DNA from: Verrucomicrobiota bacterium
GTDB taxonomy: Bacteria; Verrucomicrobiota; Verrucomicrobiia; Verrucomicrobiales; Verrucomicrobiaceae
Reading direction: 5' to 3'
NCBI GenBank assembly: GCA_017301975.1
Contig: JAFLEI010000035.1
Coordinates: 1-64,000, forward strand
DNA length: 64,000 nucleotides
The notes beneath the pieces are model-generated. The model was not told the DNA's origin. It did no database searches and saw nothing but the letters and a program-made list of their open reading frames with translations. The number at the start of each line of letters is the position of its first letter. Within the stretch, counting starts at the first letter, position 1. The translations under genes and the position numbers were made by a program. Positions 50,739 to 60,224 of the stretch are shown piece by piece.

Positions 50739-51269
50739 ATGTCAGACAACGACCGCACCCAGGAATTCCTCGAACTGCTCACGCGGCATGATCGTGCCCT
50801 GGGCGTGTATGTTTACAGCATGGTCCCTGCCCCGCATGACGCGGATGACATCCTGCAGCAGACGAAGATGATCCTGTGGCGCTGCTTTGACCAGTATGAG
50901 AGCGGCACCAACTTCCTGGCCTGGGCGCGCAAGACGGCCTTCCATCAGGTGCTCACGCATCGCCGCCAGAAGAAGCGCGAGGCCACCCCGCTGAGCGATG
51001 AAATGCTTGAGCTGCTGCACGATGAAGTCTCCAAGCTCAGCGACAGCACCGACCGCCGGGGCGATGCCCTGCGCGCCTGCGTGGCCAAGCTGCCTGCTGC
51101 GCACCGGCAGCTCGTCACCCTGCGCTACTACGAAGACCTGGAGATCGATGGCGTGGCCGAGCGCATCCGCAGCACGGTGGGTGCGGTGTATCGCGCCCTG
51201 AGCCGCATCCGCATGAGCCTCATGACCTGCGTGGAAAACGAACTCAAACTGGAAGGAGCCGAATCATGA
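50739..51269 (+). CDS. ECF-type RNA polymerase sigma factor
   Basis: The 176-residue protein has sigma-2 (HDADDILQQTKMILWRCFDQYESGTNFLAWARKTAFHQ) and sigma-4 (LPAAHRQLVTLRYYEDLEIDGVAERIRSTVGAVYRALSRIR helix-turn-helix) regions. The spacer is short, as in ECF factors. It overlaps the FecR-like gene by 4 bases (ATGA), and this pairing of sigma factor with a DNRLRE/FecR protein is common in Planctomycetota and Verrucomicrobiota. It probably responds to an envelope signal. Confidence 0.87.
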   Translation: MSDNDRTQEFLELLTRHDRALGVYVYSMVPAPHDADDILQQTKMILWRCFDQYESGTNFLAWARKTAFHQVLTHRRQKKREATPLSDEMLELLHDEVSKLSDSTDRRGDALRACVAKLPAAHRQLVTLRYYEDLEIDGVAERIRSTVGAVYRALSRIRMSLMTCVENELKLEGAES

Positions 51270-52699
51270 GCCTGAAACCTGCCGACCAATTTCGCCTGAT
51301 CGAACTCTCCGAGCGCTACGCCGATGAAAAACTCAGCGCCGCCGAAGTGACCGCGCTGGAGGCCGAACTGCGCGACAATGCCGAATCTCGCGCCTTCTTT
51401 GCCAAAGCCCTGCATCAGCGTGCCGAACTGTGCTTTGACGACTCCTGGCACAGCGCCCTGGCCACAGCGCCCGCGCCAGCCGCCGCCCGGCCCGTGTGGT
51501 GGCGGCATGCCATCACCGCCGCAGCGGCCGCGTGCATCACCTTTGGCCTCTTCTGGCTGCAAAGCACGCGCGATGGCACCGTGGCCACGCTGGTCCGCGC
51601 CCAGCAGTGCCAGTGGGCCGGCAGCAGTCTGCCCACGGTGGAAGGCGCACGCCTGAAGCCCGGCGTGCTGGATCTCATCGAAGGCCTCGCCGTGCTGCGC
51701 TTTGACAGCGGTGCCGAGCTCGTGCTGGAAGCCCCCGCCACCGTGGAGGTGCTGGACGGCATGAACTGCAAGCTGCGCCGTGGCACGCTGGTGGCCGAAG
51801 TGCCGCCTCAGGCCAAGGGATTCAGCATTGATACGAAGGACGCCAAAGTCATCGACTGGGGCACCAAATTCGGCCTCAGCGCCGGAGAGGACGGCAAGTA
51901 CCTCGTGCAAGTCATGGAAGGCCTTGTGGAGGTGGACGACAAATCCGGCGCCGCCTCCAAGAAACTCGAAAAAGGCCAGCGCGTGGACCATGGCTGGTCG
52001 CAGAAGCAGATGCACCCCTCCGCCGGGGATGACGCCGATGCCGAGCCCAGCCGCTGGCAGCCCTCCATCGTCATGGATGCCGGAGACGGCTGGCAGGCCG
52101 TCACCACCGCCTTTGGCCATGGCAAGGACAGCTACATCATGTCCTCCGACAAAGCGCCGCACGACTTCGGCACGCACCCCTTCTTCCGCGTGAAGCGCAG
52201 CAAGGACACCAAGCCCGACCTCAACCGCAAAGGCTACATCGCCTTTGACCTCAGCAAGTTTCGCGGACGCGCCATCGAAGACGCGGAGCTCGTGCTCACC
52301 ATCGAGCCCAGCGAGCTCGGCTTCGCCAGCTTCGTGCCGGACAGCACCTTCGCCGTCTACGGCGTGCTGGATGAAAGCACGGACCCGTGGGAAGAAAACG
52401 GCCTCACTTGGCAGCAAGCCCCCGCGCATGATCCCACGCAGCCCGACCGCCACCTCCCCGTGGCATCCAAGGTGAAGCTGCTCGGCAAATTCGAGATCGC
52501 CCAGGGCATCAATCGCGGCACCCGCAAGCTGCGCGGCCAGGCCCTCGCCGAATTCCTCAGCGCCGACACCAATCAGATCGCCACCCTCATCATCTGCCGC
52601 GAGACCAGCGAGACGCAGGAAAGCGGCCTCGTCCACGCCTTCGCCACCAAGGAAAACGGCACCCGGTCTGCGCCAATGCTCCGCGTGAAACTGCGGTAA
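51266..52699 (+). CDS. FecR-like membrane protein with C-terminal DNRLRE domain
   Basis: The 477-residue protein has a cytoplasmic N-terminus (about 1-75, DQFRLIELSERYADEKLSAAEV, an anti-sigma-like region), one membrane segment near 78-95, a FecR domain (about 100-240: PGVLDLIEGLAVLRFDSGAELVLEAPATVEV, FGLSAGEDGKYLVQVMEGLVEV), and a C-terminal DNRLRE-type beta domain (about 275-477: KGYIAFDLSKFRGRAIEDAELVLTI). It would hold the overlapping ECF sigma factor and respond to an extracellular signal. Confidence 0.85.
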   Translation: MSLKPADQFRLIELSERYADEKLSAAEVTALEAELRDNAESRAFFAKALHQRAELCFDDSWHSALATAPAPAAARPVWWRHAITAAAAACITFGLFWLQSTRDGTVATLVRAQQCQWAGSSLPTVEGARLKPGVLDLIEGLAVLRFDSGAELVLEAPATVEVLDGMNCKLRRGTLVAEVPPQAKGFSIDTKDAKVIDWGTKFGLSAGEDGKYLVQVMEGLVEVDDKSGAASKKLEKGQRVDHGWSQKQMHPSAGDDADAEPSRWQPSIVMDAGDGWQAVTTAFGHGKDSYIMSSDKAPHDFGTHPFFRVKRSKDTKPDLNRKGYIAFDLSKFRGRAIEDAELVLTIEPSELGFASFVPDSTFAVYGVLDESTDPWEENGLTWQQAPAHDPTQPDRHLPVASKVKLLGKFEIAQGINRGTRKLRGQALAEFLSADTNQIATLIICRETSETQESGLVHAFATKENGTRSAPMLRVKLR

Positions 52700-52707
52700 G
52701 CAAAGCA

Positions 52708-53165
52708 CCAGCGCCTCTGGCAGGAGAGGGATCATCCTGATCCCTCAACGCTCCGCGATCACCCAGCGCTCTTCCCAAGCCAGCGCCGAAGGTCCAATGC
52801 ATCCGCCTGCGCGAAGAAGCCGCCGCGCCTTGCCAACGCGGAGCTGAGTGCGCGAGCGAAGCGTGAGGGACCAGGATGGTCCCACTCCTGCCAAGCCGCG
52901 CCTTCGATGTTCCACCTAAAGCCGCGCTCGCTCGTCCTCGGAGCACGCGCCTCCGGCAGAAGAGGGATCATCTTGATCCCGCAGCGCTCCGCGTTCACCC
53001 TGCGCTCTTCCCAGACAGGGACCAGGAAGGTCCAATGCATCCGCGTGATCCAAGAAGCAGGAGCGGTTTGTCAGCGCGGGACGGGAGGCGCGAGCGAAGC
53101 GTGAGGGACCAGGATGGTCCCACTCCTGCCAAGCCGCGCCTTCGATGTTCCACCCACCTGAAGCC
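52708..53165 (-). repeat. composite palindromic repeat block E (two units, inverted)
   Basis: P1 palindromes: GGGATCATCCTGATCCC at 52728-52744 and GGGATCATCTTGATCCC at 52964-52980. P2: GGGACCAGGATGGTCCC at 52867-52883 and 53105-53121. The period is about 236 bases. Orientation is the same as block D. The remaining bases before 53304 show nothing recognisable. Confidence 0.85.
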
Positions 53166-53303
53166 GCGCTCGCTGCGTGCAGGCGACCTGCTGCGGACTC
53201 AGGAGGTCCGCGCTCCAGGAATCTTTCCGTCTGCAACGCTTCATTCCGCGACGCAGGCTCTTTACTGAATGCCATTCATGTCAGACAAATGGCGCCTTAG
53301 TTC

Positions 53304-53909
53304 ATGCCCACACCCGATCCAGCCAAAACAAAGACCTTTGCGTCCCCCGCCCATCTTGATCAGTGGCTCAAAAAGAACCATGCCACCGAAACTGAACTCT
53401 GGGTCAAGATATTCAAAAAGGACACCGGGGTTCCGAGCGTGGATTGGAGCGAGGTCGTGATCGAGGCCTTGTGCTGGGGCTGGATTGACGGCATCAGGAA
53501 GCCGCTCGATGATCAGGCCTTTTTCCAGCGGATCACTCCAAGAAAGGCGAGAAGCAGCTGGTCGAAGAAGAATACCGAGCATGTGGAGCGCCTGACCCAT
53601 GAGGGGCGAATGAAGGAGCCGGGACTGGTGCATGTTCGCGCCGCGAAAGCGGACGGCCGCTGGGAGAGCGCCTATCACCCCGCCAGTGAAATGAAGGTGC
53701 CAGCGGATTTCCTGGCGGCACTGGAGAGCCGTCCGAAGGCCAAACAGTTTTTTGAAACGCTGAACAAATCCAGCCGCTACGTCATCGCCTATCGACTGGC
53801 GACTGCGAAGAAACCGGAGACCCGACAGCGGAGATTCGAACAATTTGTCGACATGCTGGTCCGCGAAGAGAAACCTGACGCTGGCTTAACCAAAAGAAAA
53901 AAGGTCTGA
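53304..53909 (+). CDS. YdeI/OmpD-associated family protein
   Basis: The 201-residue product matches the family by LDQWLKKNHATETELWVKI, the VVIEALCWGWIDGIRKPLDD segment (WGWIDG), ITPRKARSSWSKKNTEHVERL and the helical C-terminus. It is probably cytoplasmic. Function is unknown; members are sometimes linked to antimicrobial tolerance. It is isolated between repeat block E and the SUMF1-domain gene. Confidence 0.82.
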   Translation: MPTPDPAKTKTFASPAHLDQWLKKNHATETELWVKIFKKDTGVPSVDWSEVVIEALCWGWIDGIRKPLDDQAFFQRITPRKARSSWSKKNTEHVERLTHEGRMKEPGLVHVRAAKADGRWESAYHPASEMKVPADFLAALESRPKAKQFFETLNKSSRYVIAYRLATAKKPETRQRRFEQFVDMLVREEKPDAGLTKRKKV

Positions 53910-54031
53910 CACTGCGCTGCGGCGAAGCGCTGCGATGCAATCCAGCGACAGCCACCAGGGAATGACTGCAAAGGTTTGCCACCCCGGTCAAAGAACTTTG
54001 ACTACGTGCATGGATTCGGTTCTTTGGCCGG

Positions 54032-55606
54032 ATGAACCTACCTCCATTTCGGCTGAGTCTGGCCCTGCTCGCCTGCCTGGCACTTGTCTTTGCATCCAGC
54101 CCGCATGCCGCAGAGCCTGCCCTGCCGGTGGAGGCTCAGCAGCGGTTGGAGACTTTGAAATCCGGCTTTGAATCCTTTGTGCTCAAAAGCGTGGCGATTC
54201 CCTATGAAGAAGGGATCAAGGCGCTCAATGCCAAGGTGAAGCCCGCGCTTGAACGTGAGAGCGCCGCGGCGGCCAAACGGAAGGATCTGGATGCCCTGGT
54301 GCGGATCAAGGCTGACATCGAACGCACCGGCCAGGGGCTTCTGCTCACCGATGCAGACTCACCACCCCCAGACTCCCTCAAGAACCTCTATGCCGCCTAC
54401 AAGATCGAGGCCGGCAAGATCGAGGCGATCAGAAAGCTCGCCCTGACCGATGCCAAACAGCGGTATGACAAAGGACTGGCACAGATTCAGGACGAGCTGA
54501 CGGCAGCGCAGAATGTGGAGGGCGCACTGCACGTGAAGGAGATTCGGGAAAGTCTGGCGAATGCGGGCGATGATGTGGCAGCGACGAGGGGCGCTCCATC
54601 GCCTGCCCTCAAAGGTGACGCACACACCAACAGCCTGGGCATGAAGCTGGTGCCAGTGCCAGGAACGGACATCCTCATGTGCATCCACGAAACGCGCCGG
54701 GGAGACTATGCCAGCTATGCGAAGGAGTCCGCCGATGCGGGCGCGAGCTGGAAAAACGTGTCCTTTGAAGGGGTGACCTTGAGTGCCGATGACAACGAGC
54801 CGGTGACGATGGTTTCATGGGATGAAGCCGTGGGATTTTGCGAATGGCTTTCCAAAAAAGAGGGCCTCAAGTACCGCCTGCCCACTGATGAGGAATGGAG
54901 CGCCGCCGTGGGCATGGCAGGCAAGGAACCGAAATCGGGCACGCCGGCATCCAGGCAAAAAGCGGCTGAGAAGGTTTTCCCATGGGGCGCAGCGCTTCCG
55001 CCACCCAACGGCTTCGGGAATTATGCCGATGCCGCCTTCACGGCCAAATTCCCCAACCACTTCTTCTTCCAGGGCAGCACAGACGGCTTTGCAAGCACGG
55101 CCCCGGTGATGAAGTTTGAAGCCAACAGCCTGGGCATTTATGATCTGGGCGGCAATGTCTGGGAGTGGTGCTCCGACTGGATCGACGATGCCAAGGAACG
55201 GCGTGTGGCGCGTGGCGGCTCATGGTACGGCTATGAGGCGGATGATGCGCTCTCGGGCTGTCGCGGAGGGATTCCGCCCGCCCAGCGTCGCCCGTATTAT
55301 GGCTTCCGAGTCGTTCTGAGTGCCGAAGGTGCGGCCAGTGCGCCCTCGATCAAATCGGACATGGAAAGCACTCTGGCAGGACAATGGATCTTCAAGGCCG
55401 GAGACTTCGCCATGAACAAGGAACTCCTGAACGACGGCACCGTCATCTCTGGCAACATCCCAGGAAAATGGAAGATCATGGGGACGACCCTGCGCGTTGA
55501 TTATGCCAACGGAGCGTGGGCGGAGTTCGACCTGCCAGTGAAGGACGGACGGATGAAAGGCAAGAGCAACAAGAACGAGGACATGACAGCCGAGAAGATC
55601 AAGTAG
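54032..55606 (+). CDS. secreted protein with SUMF1 (formylglycine-generating enzyme-like) domain
   Basis: The 524-residue protein has a signal peptide (MNLPPFRLSLALLACLALVF, cleavage near SPHAA), a helical/coiled region to about residue 190, and a SUMF1-type domain (about 200-430: NSLGMKLVPVPGTDILMCIHETRRGDYASY, EPVTMVSWDEAVGFCEWLSKKEGLKYRLPTDEEWSAAVG, LGGNVWEWCSDWIDD, RVARGGSWYGYEADD). The paired active-site Cys of true FGE are not obvious, so it is probably a lectin-like or structural relative. A DUF-like beta region follows. No sulfatase gene is adjacent. Confidence 0.83.
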   Translation: MNLPPFRLSLALLACLALVFASSPHAAEPALPVEAQQRLETLKSGFESFVLKSVAIPYEEGIKALNAKVKPALERESAAAAKRKDLDALVRIKADIERTGQGLLLTDADSPPPDSLKNLYAAYKIEAGKIEAIRKLALTDAKQRYDKGLAQIQDELTAAQNVEGALHVKEIRESLANAGDDVAATRGAPSPALKGDAHTNSLGMKLVPVPGTDILMCIHETRRGDYASYAKESADAGASWKNVSFEGVTLSADDNEPVTMVSWDEAVGFCEWLSKKEGLKYRLPTDEEWSAAVGMAGKEPKSGTPASRQKAAEKVFPWGAALPPPNGFGNYADAAFTAKFPNHFFFQGSTDGFASTAPVMKFEANSLGIYDLGGNVWEWCSDWIDDAKERRVARGGSWYGYEADDALSGCRGGIPPAQRRPYYGFRVVLSAEGAASAPSIKSDMESTLAGQWIFKAGDFAMNKELLNDGTVISGNIPGKWKIMGTTLRVDYANGAWAEFDLPVKDGRMKGKSNKNEDMTAEKIK

Positions 55607-55681
55607 TCGCTGGCCGCAGTGTCTCCAGGCTCGGTCTCATGCCTGGTCTCGGGTGGGAGGCGGCTTGAGACGGCCTGCTCT

Positions 55682-56158
55682 TCACCCAGCGTCCTGTTTG
55701 ATCTCGCGCGCAGGCAAAACATTCAAGCCTTCCAAGGCCGCGATGTCTCGCTGAAGCCCATCAAACCTCAGAAACACCGAGGCGCCCCAGTGCAGTGCTG
55801 CAGCGACGTGGAGCAGATCAAACGCACGTGTGCCGCGCTTCATGGTGTGAGACTCGCTGAGCCTCTCCACAATGGCCGCCACCTCTGATCCGTTCGCAAC
55901 GGCTTCAATGAGAACGCCGCTTTCCAGATCATTTTCAAACTGCGCCAGCATCATCAGGCCCTCGGTTTCCGAATAGCCTTTCCTGGCATCGCGGGACCGC
56001 AGAAAGACATGGAAGCGCACCGCCTGCCTGAATTCGTAGGCCAGCAGCGAAGAGATCACCAGCGGACCACCAATGGCCTCCAGAGTGGCGACGGCGCTTT
56101 CCGAATGGATCTGCTGCCGGTAGAGCGCGCAGAGAAAGGAGGTGTCCGGGCAGTGCAT
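55682..56158 (-). CDS. PIN-domain toxin (VapC type)
   Basis: The 158-residue protein has the PIN acidic pattern: MHCPDTSFLCALY (Asp5), SSLLAYEFRQAV (Glu), AFDLLHVAAAL (Asp) and RFDGLQRDIAAL (Asp). PIN toxins cleave RNA, typically initiator tRNA or rRNA. It overlaps the upstream antitoxin gene by 1 base (TGATG). Length is at the upper end for VapC. Confidence 0.85.
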   Translation of the reverse strand: MHCPDTSFLCALYRQQIHSESAVATLEAIGGPLVISSLLAYEFRQAVRFHVFLRSRDARKGYSETEGLMMLAQFENDLESGVLIEAVANGSEVAAIVERLSESHTMKRGTRAFDLLHVAAALHWGASVFLRFDGLQRDIAALEGLNVLPAREIKQDAG

Positions 56159-56400
56159 CAGCCGTGGCCGTGTTGGAGTTCCGCCTCGCGCATCTCCGCC
56201 ACCTCCGCCGCGCTAAACACGCGGCCGCCCCACGTCTGCCGCAGCCGGGTGCGAAAGTCTGGCAGTGGCACGCTTTGCGGATGGGGAGCCGTCGGCAGAA
56301 AGACGCCCACTTTCTTCCCACCCTGCATCACGGACACCACCTCGCCCGCCATCAGCAGGCTGGCATAAGGCATGGTCTGGTCGAGCGTCAGGGTGGACAT
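56158..56400 (-). CDS. antitoxin-like partner of the PIN toxin
   Basis: The 80-residue product (MSTLTLDQTMPYASLLMAGE start) resembles VapB-type antitoxins in size and position: a small N-terminal dimerising part, GGKKVGVFLPTAP, and a C-terminal region that would wrap the toxin (VFSAAEVAEMREAELQ). The start is ATG at 56398-56400. Coupled translation with the toxin is expected from the 1-base overlap. Confidence 0.72.
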   Translation of the reverse strand: MSTLTLDQTMPYASLLMAGEVVSVMQGGKKVGVFLPTAPHPQSVPLPDFRTRLRQTWGGRVFSAAEVAEMREAELQHGHG

Positions 56401-56524
56401 GAGGGCTGATCATAGCCGTTTCCGGCTTCCGTGGCAAGCCCCTCCCTTTGATGGAAAGGAGCTGCAAAAAAGTCCGCGCCCGCTCACGGGGCCACGAATG
56501 CACCAGTCCTGCTCGCTTGGTCCC

Positions 56525-58456
56525 TCACTCAGACGCCCTGGCTCCTTCCTTCGTCTCCTCCTTCGCCTCCTCCCGGGCTTCCTCCCGGCTGCTGAACATG
56601 CCGAGCGCTTCGAAGGGCACGGAGACGCCCTGGCGGAGGACGACGCTGCTGAGTTTGGCGGCGTTTTTGAGGACGCTTTTGGCGGCTCCGATCAGGCCGA
56701 GCGGGGCCACCTTGATGTCGTCAAAGGGGCCTTTCACCTGCATCTCCATGAAGGCGACGCTGATGGGAGCGATGACCACCCCCACCACGCCGCGCACGTT
56801 GGCACGGCCGTGGCCGTCCACGGTGCGTTTGTTCAGATCCACGGTGCCACGGGCGGTGACGACGATGGACTTCCCGAGCACCTTCATGGGCTCCACCATG
56901 GCGACGCCCTTGGTCATGATAAACTTCGTGCGCACCTCCCCGGTGCCATGGGGATTCTCGTGATGGAGGATTTTGGGGAAGATCTGATAAGCCTGATCCA
57001 GCAGGGGGACGTGGACGATGGGCGCATCGACGAGGTCCAGCTTTCCTGTGCCGGTCGAGTTGCTGGGGTCATCGCCAATGACGCCGTGATAGGTGAGCGT
57101 CATCTGCGCATCCTCCAGCTTGGCGTTGAGCTTGCCCACCCAGGGGACGAGGGTGTCCAGGTGCATGCTCTGCAGGGCGACATCACCGCTGAGTTTTTTC
57201 CGGTCGTAGCTGGCGGTGAGCGCAAACTCGCCGCCGAGCAGCCGGCCCTTCAAATCTTCGAAATGCCAGGCGTGGTGATCGTAGGAAACGCTGCCCTGGA
57301 GGTGGGTGATGACGAGAGGATGCTGACGCACGGTGACGACAAGGGCGGCGGCGCTGCGGATCCGCATGGAGCCGAGCGTCCACGTCGGCGGATGGGAGCC
57401 GGAATGAATCACGAAGTCCTCGGCAATGATGTCTGGAAAGGTGGTGACCTTGACATCCTTCGGCAGCCCGGCCGCGAGCACGGGGATGTTGAGCGCGAGC
57501 TCCAGCAGATTGGCATCGCCACTGAGACTTGAAATGGTCAGCGTGTTGGTCTTGCTCACGCGCTGGCCTTTGAAGCTGTCCTTGCGCCCGGCGGTGTCGA
57601 TGAGCGTGCCGGACAGGATCAGCGGCTGGTCCTGCCATCCGGCGAGGGAGGCCTCCACCGATGCGCTGCCTTTGTGGAAGGCGATCTGGGAGGTGAGTTT
57701 CAGGTCTGACTGGGAGATCTGGGCCTCCACCTCCGCCTTCTTCATGGGCACGCCGTGCAGCTCCAGATCGGGGCCGCCGCCGTGGAGTTTGGCGGTCCAC
57801 TGCGGAGCCTGGGCCTGCAGATCCACCGTGAAGCTGCCGGTGATGTCAAAGGTGCCGCCGCCGGGCTTGAAGCTGAGCATGTTCATCACGGCGCGCACGG
57901 GTTTCAGCCGCAGCTTGATGGCCTCCGTCTGGCGCGGCTTGTCGGGGCTGGCTTTGGCGGTGAGGATCTCCCCGGTCACGGCGATGGACACCGATCCATT
58001 GCGGGTGTCGAGCTGCGCGATCTCGATCTTGTCATCATGCACGGAGAGATCCGTGGTCACGTGCTCAAACTTCACCGGCCCTTCCACATCATGCAGGGTG
58101 AGGGTGCCGTCCGAGATGTGCCATCGTGTGACGGCTTTGCGGGTCTTCCAAACCTCGCGCCACAGGATGTCCACATGCAGGGCGCTGATTTCGATCAAAG
58201 GCTCGTTGTCCGGCAGGCCGCACAGAGCCGCGTTGTTCAGCGTGATGCCGCCGAAGAGGGACCACGACTCGCTGCTGCTGGTGAGGTTCAGCCCGCGCTC
58301 CGTCAAACGCTGCCGCAGGGTGGACTGCGCAGTGCTGACCAGCCAGTGGTAAGCGCCAAACAAGACCACCCCGAGAACCGCCGTGACGATGAGCGCCATG
58401 CGGAGCCTGCGGTGGGGGGAATGGAGGTGGGAATGAGACATCGGGATGAATGACAT
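56525..58456 (-). CDS. AsmA-like envelope protein
   Basis: The 643-residue protein has an N-terminal membrane segment (about 20-40, MALIVTAVLGVVLFGAYHWL) and a long beta-rich domain typical of AsmA/TamB-like proteins (ISALHVDILWREVWKTRK, RLRLKPVRAVMNMLSF, VRTKFIMTKGVAMVEPMKVLG, TARGTVDLNKRTVDG). Such proteins transport or organise lipids between membranes. It ends in a Glu/Lys-rich tail. Start: ATG at 58454-58456; an alternative lies 15 bases downstream. Confidence 0.8.
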   Translation of the reverse strand: MSFIPMSHSHLHSPHRRLRMALIVTAVLGVVLFGAYHWLVSTAQSTLRQRLTERGLNLTSSSESWSLFGGITLNNAALCGLPDNEPLIEISALHVDILWREVWKTRKAVTRWHISDGTLTLHDVEGPVKFEHVTTDLSVHDDKIEIAQLDTRNGSVSIAVTGEILTAKASPDKPRQTEAIKLRLKPVRAVMNMLSFKPGGGTFDITGSFTVDLQAQAPQWTAKLHGGGPDLELHGVPMKKAEVEAQISQSDLKLTSQIAFHKGSASVEASLAGWQDQPLILSGTLIDTAGRKDSFKGQRVSKTNTLTISSLSGDANLLELALNIPVLAAGLPKDVKVTTFPDIIAEDFVIHSGSHPPTWTLGSMRIRSAAALVVTVRQHPLVITHLQGSVSYDHHAWHFEDLKGRLLGGEFALTASYDRKKLSGDVALQSMHLDTLVPWVGKLNAKLEDAQMTLTYHGVIGDDPSNSTGTGKLDLVDAPIVHVPLLDQAYQIFPKILHHENPHGTGEVRTKFIMTKGVAMVEPMKVLGKSIVVTARGTVDLNKRTVDGHGRANVRGVVGVVIAPISVAFMEMQVKGPFDDIKVAPLGLIGAAKSVLKNAAKLSSVVLRQGVSVPFEALGMFSSREEAREEAKEETKEGARASE

Positions 58457-58898
58457 GACGGGCTGCCTTGGAGGTGTCGCTGCCCGGACTGAGGAGGATT
58501 CTGGGCAGCATCATCTCCAGTCACAGGTATCGCTGCCGCAGCCGGTGGCGGTTCTGTCGTTTGCAGAGGGCGGCGCCCTGATGTGTTCCTCATGGCAGGA
58601 GGCATGGGATTCCCTGGAGTGAGGCTGAGAAGTGCAGGAACGCGCACGGCTGTCGCATGCGAACGTCTCGCGGTGGGCGTGGGGTGATGCGCATGAGAAC
58701 ATCCCAGGCGCTCCCGCCTTCGGCTGCTTGCGGGCATTCGTGCAATCCACCGGCACGTCGAAAGCGGTAGCTGCGTTCGTGCCTCACTGCGCAACCGCAC
58801 TCCAAATCGGGGCCGCGAGGCTCGGCAGCCACGGCCTTCCTCGCCGGGCGTGCGGATTCGCGCACAGCCGTTCGTTGCCTCACCGCCGTTTGCTAGGC
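58457..58898. other. intergenic region with possible remnant of the 168-bp inverted-repeat element (about 442 bp)
   Basis: The stretch 58757-58812 resembles the right half of the 62223-62390 element (CGAAAGCGGTAGC, then CCGCACTCCAA). Bases 58813-58880 contain short inverted GC-rich words. No open reading frame with codon character of a real gene is seen; the ATG at 58632 is not supported. Confidence 0.4.
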
Positions 58899-60173
58899 AT
58901 GAAACTCACGGTGCTTTGTTCACAGCCTTGGCCCTCCCTTGTCCTCACCTTCAGCCTGCTCTGCGGGCTTTCTCTTCCTGCGGCGGCGGCTGACAAGAAG
59001 GAGAAGGAGAAGGAGAAGACCAAAGCTGCGGACAAACCCGCGGCCACCGCTGAAGGAAAAAAAGCCGCGGCCACCCTGAACGCCGATCATGAAGCGGCGG
59101 CGCGGCTGCAGGTGTTCCTTGATCGCGCGAACTTCGGCCCGGGGAAGATCGACGGACGTTTCGGCGGCTTTTCAGAGAAGGCGCTGGGCTTGTATCGTGA
59201 GGCGCACGGCCTCCCTGCCCTGCCCGCCGCACCCGCTCCTGAGAAGGTGGAAGGCCAGCCTGAAAAGACCACTCCGCTGCCGGATCTCGCCGACATGGAT
59301 CTCGCGAGTGTGAAGGACGTTTTCATCGACTATGTGGTGACTGAGGTGGACGTCAAAGCCACGGGCAAGCTGCCGAAGGAAGTCCCGGAAATGGCCAGGC
59401 TGAAATGGCTGCCGTATGCGACCCTGGCGGAGGCCGTGGCGGAGAAATTCCACGTGGATGTCGATTACCTCAAGGAGCTGAATCCCGGCAAGCTGGAAGC
59501 CCTCAAGGCCGGGGACACGCTGAAGGTCCCCAATGTGGAGCCCTTTGAAATTGGAGGTGTGAAGAACCTGCCGCTGCTGGATCTAATGGCGGAGAAGGAT
59601 AGCGCTCACGAGAAGGAAAAAGGCAAGCCAAAGCCCAAGACCGAGGCTGGCAGGAAGAGCGCCGAAGCGAAAGGCAAAGTCGCGGACCAAGCCAAGGCCC
59701 TGGCCAAGGACGCGAAGACCGCTGAAGAGAAACAGGCCCAGGCCAAGGACGGCCCGCTGACGGCGGAGCAGATCGCCATCAAGGTGGACACGAAGGACAA
59801 CATGCTGCGCTTGTTTGAAAAGGAAAAACTCGTCGCGGCCTATCCTGTGACCATCGGCTCCGCGCAGACGGAATCCCCCTTGGGTGAATGGAAGGTGAAG
59901 GGCATCGCCCGGCTGCCGGATTTCCGCTATGATCTCTCCTTCCTGAAGACTGGCGAACGTGGCGACGAAACGTATCTGCTTCCCCCCGGCCCGAACGATC
60001 CTGTCGGCGTGATCTGGGTGGCGCTGAACAAGCCCGGCATCGGCCTGCATGGCACGAACGATCCCGACGCCATCGGCCGCAGCGCCAGCCACGGCTGCGT
60101 GCGCCTGGCCAACTGGGACATCGTCCGCCTGGCCACCCATGTGAGAGCGGGCGTGGTGGTGTCGATTCATTGA
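58899..60173 (+). CDS. secreted L,D-transpeptidase
   Basis: The 424-residue protein has a signal peptide (MKLTVLCSQPWPSLVLTFSL through PAAAA), a Lys/Ala-rich region, a putative LysM-like or peptidoglycan-binding segment (LFDRANFGPGKIDGRFGGFSEKALGLYREAHG-type sequence near residue 70), and a C-terminal YkuD domain: DNMLRLFEKEKLVAAYPVTIGSAQTESPLGEW, and the active site HGTNDPDAIGRSASHGCVRLAN, with His398 and Cys400. It forms 3-3 cross-links or attaches lipoproteins to peptidoglycan. The ATG at 58899 directly precedes the signal peptide. Confidence 0.88.
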   Translation: MKLTVLCSQPWPSLVLTFSLLCGLSLPAAAADKKEKEKEKTKAADKPAATAEGKKAAATLNADHEAAARLQVFLDRANFGPGKIDGRFGGFSEKALGLYREAHGLPALPAAPAPEKVEGQPEKTTPLPDLADMDLASVKDVFIDYVVTEVDVKATGKLPKEVPEMARLKWLPYATLAEAVAEKFHVDVDYLKELNPGKLEALKAGDTLKVPNVEPFEIGGVKNLPLLDLMAEKDSAHEKEKGKPKPKTEAGRKSAEAKGKVADQAKALAKDAKTAEEKQAQAKDGPLTAEQIAIKVDTKDNMLRLFEKEKLVAAYPVTIGSAQTESPLGEWKVKGIARLPDFRYDLSFLKTGERGDETYLLPPGPNDPVGVIWVALNKPGIGLHGTNDPDAIGRSASHGCVRLANWDIVRLATHVRAGVVVSIH

Positions 60174-60224
60174 GGAGGGGCGTGGGATTGGGGCCTATCG
60201 CAAGCTTTGACGCTGGGCTTTAAG

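Noticed and set aside
54032..55606. The SUMF1-domain protein as the formylglycine-generating enzyme for the sulfatase at 21966
   Set aside because: The paired Cys of true FGE were not seen near the C-terminus of the domain (only CRGG occurs), and the protein has a signal peptide and extra domains.
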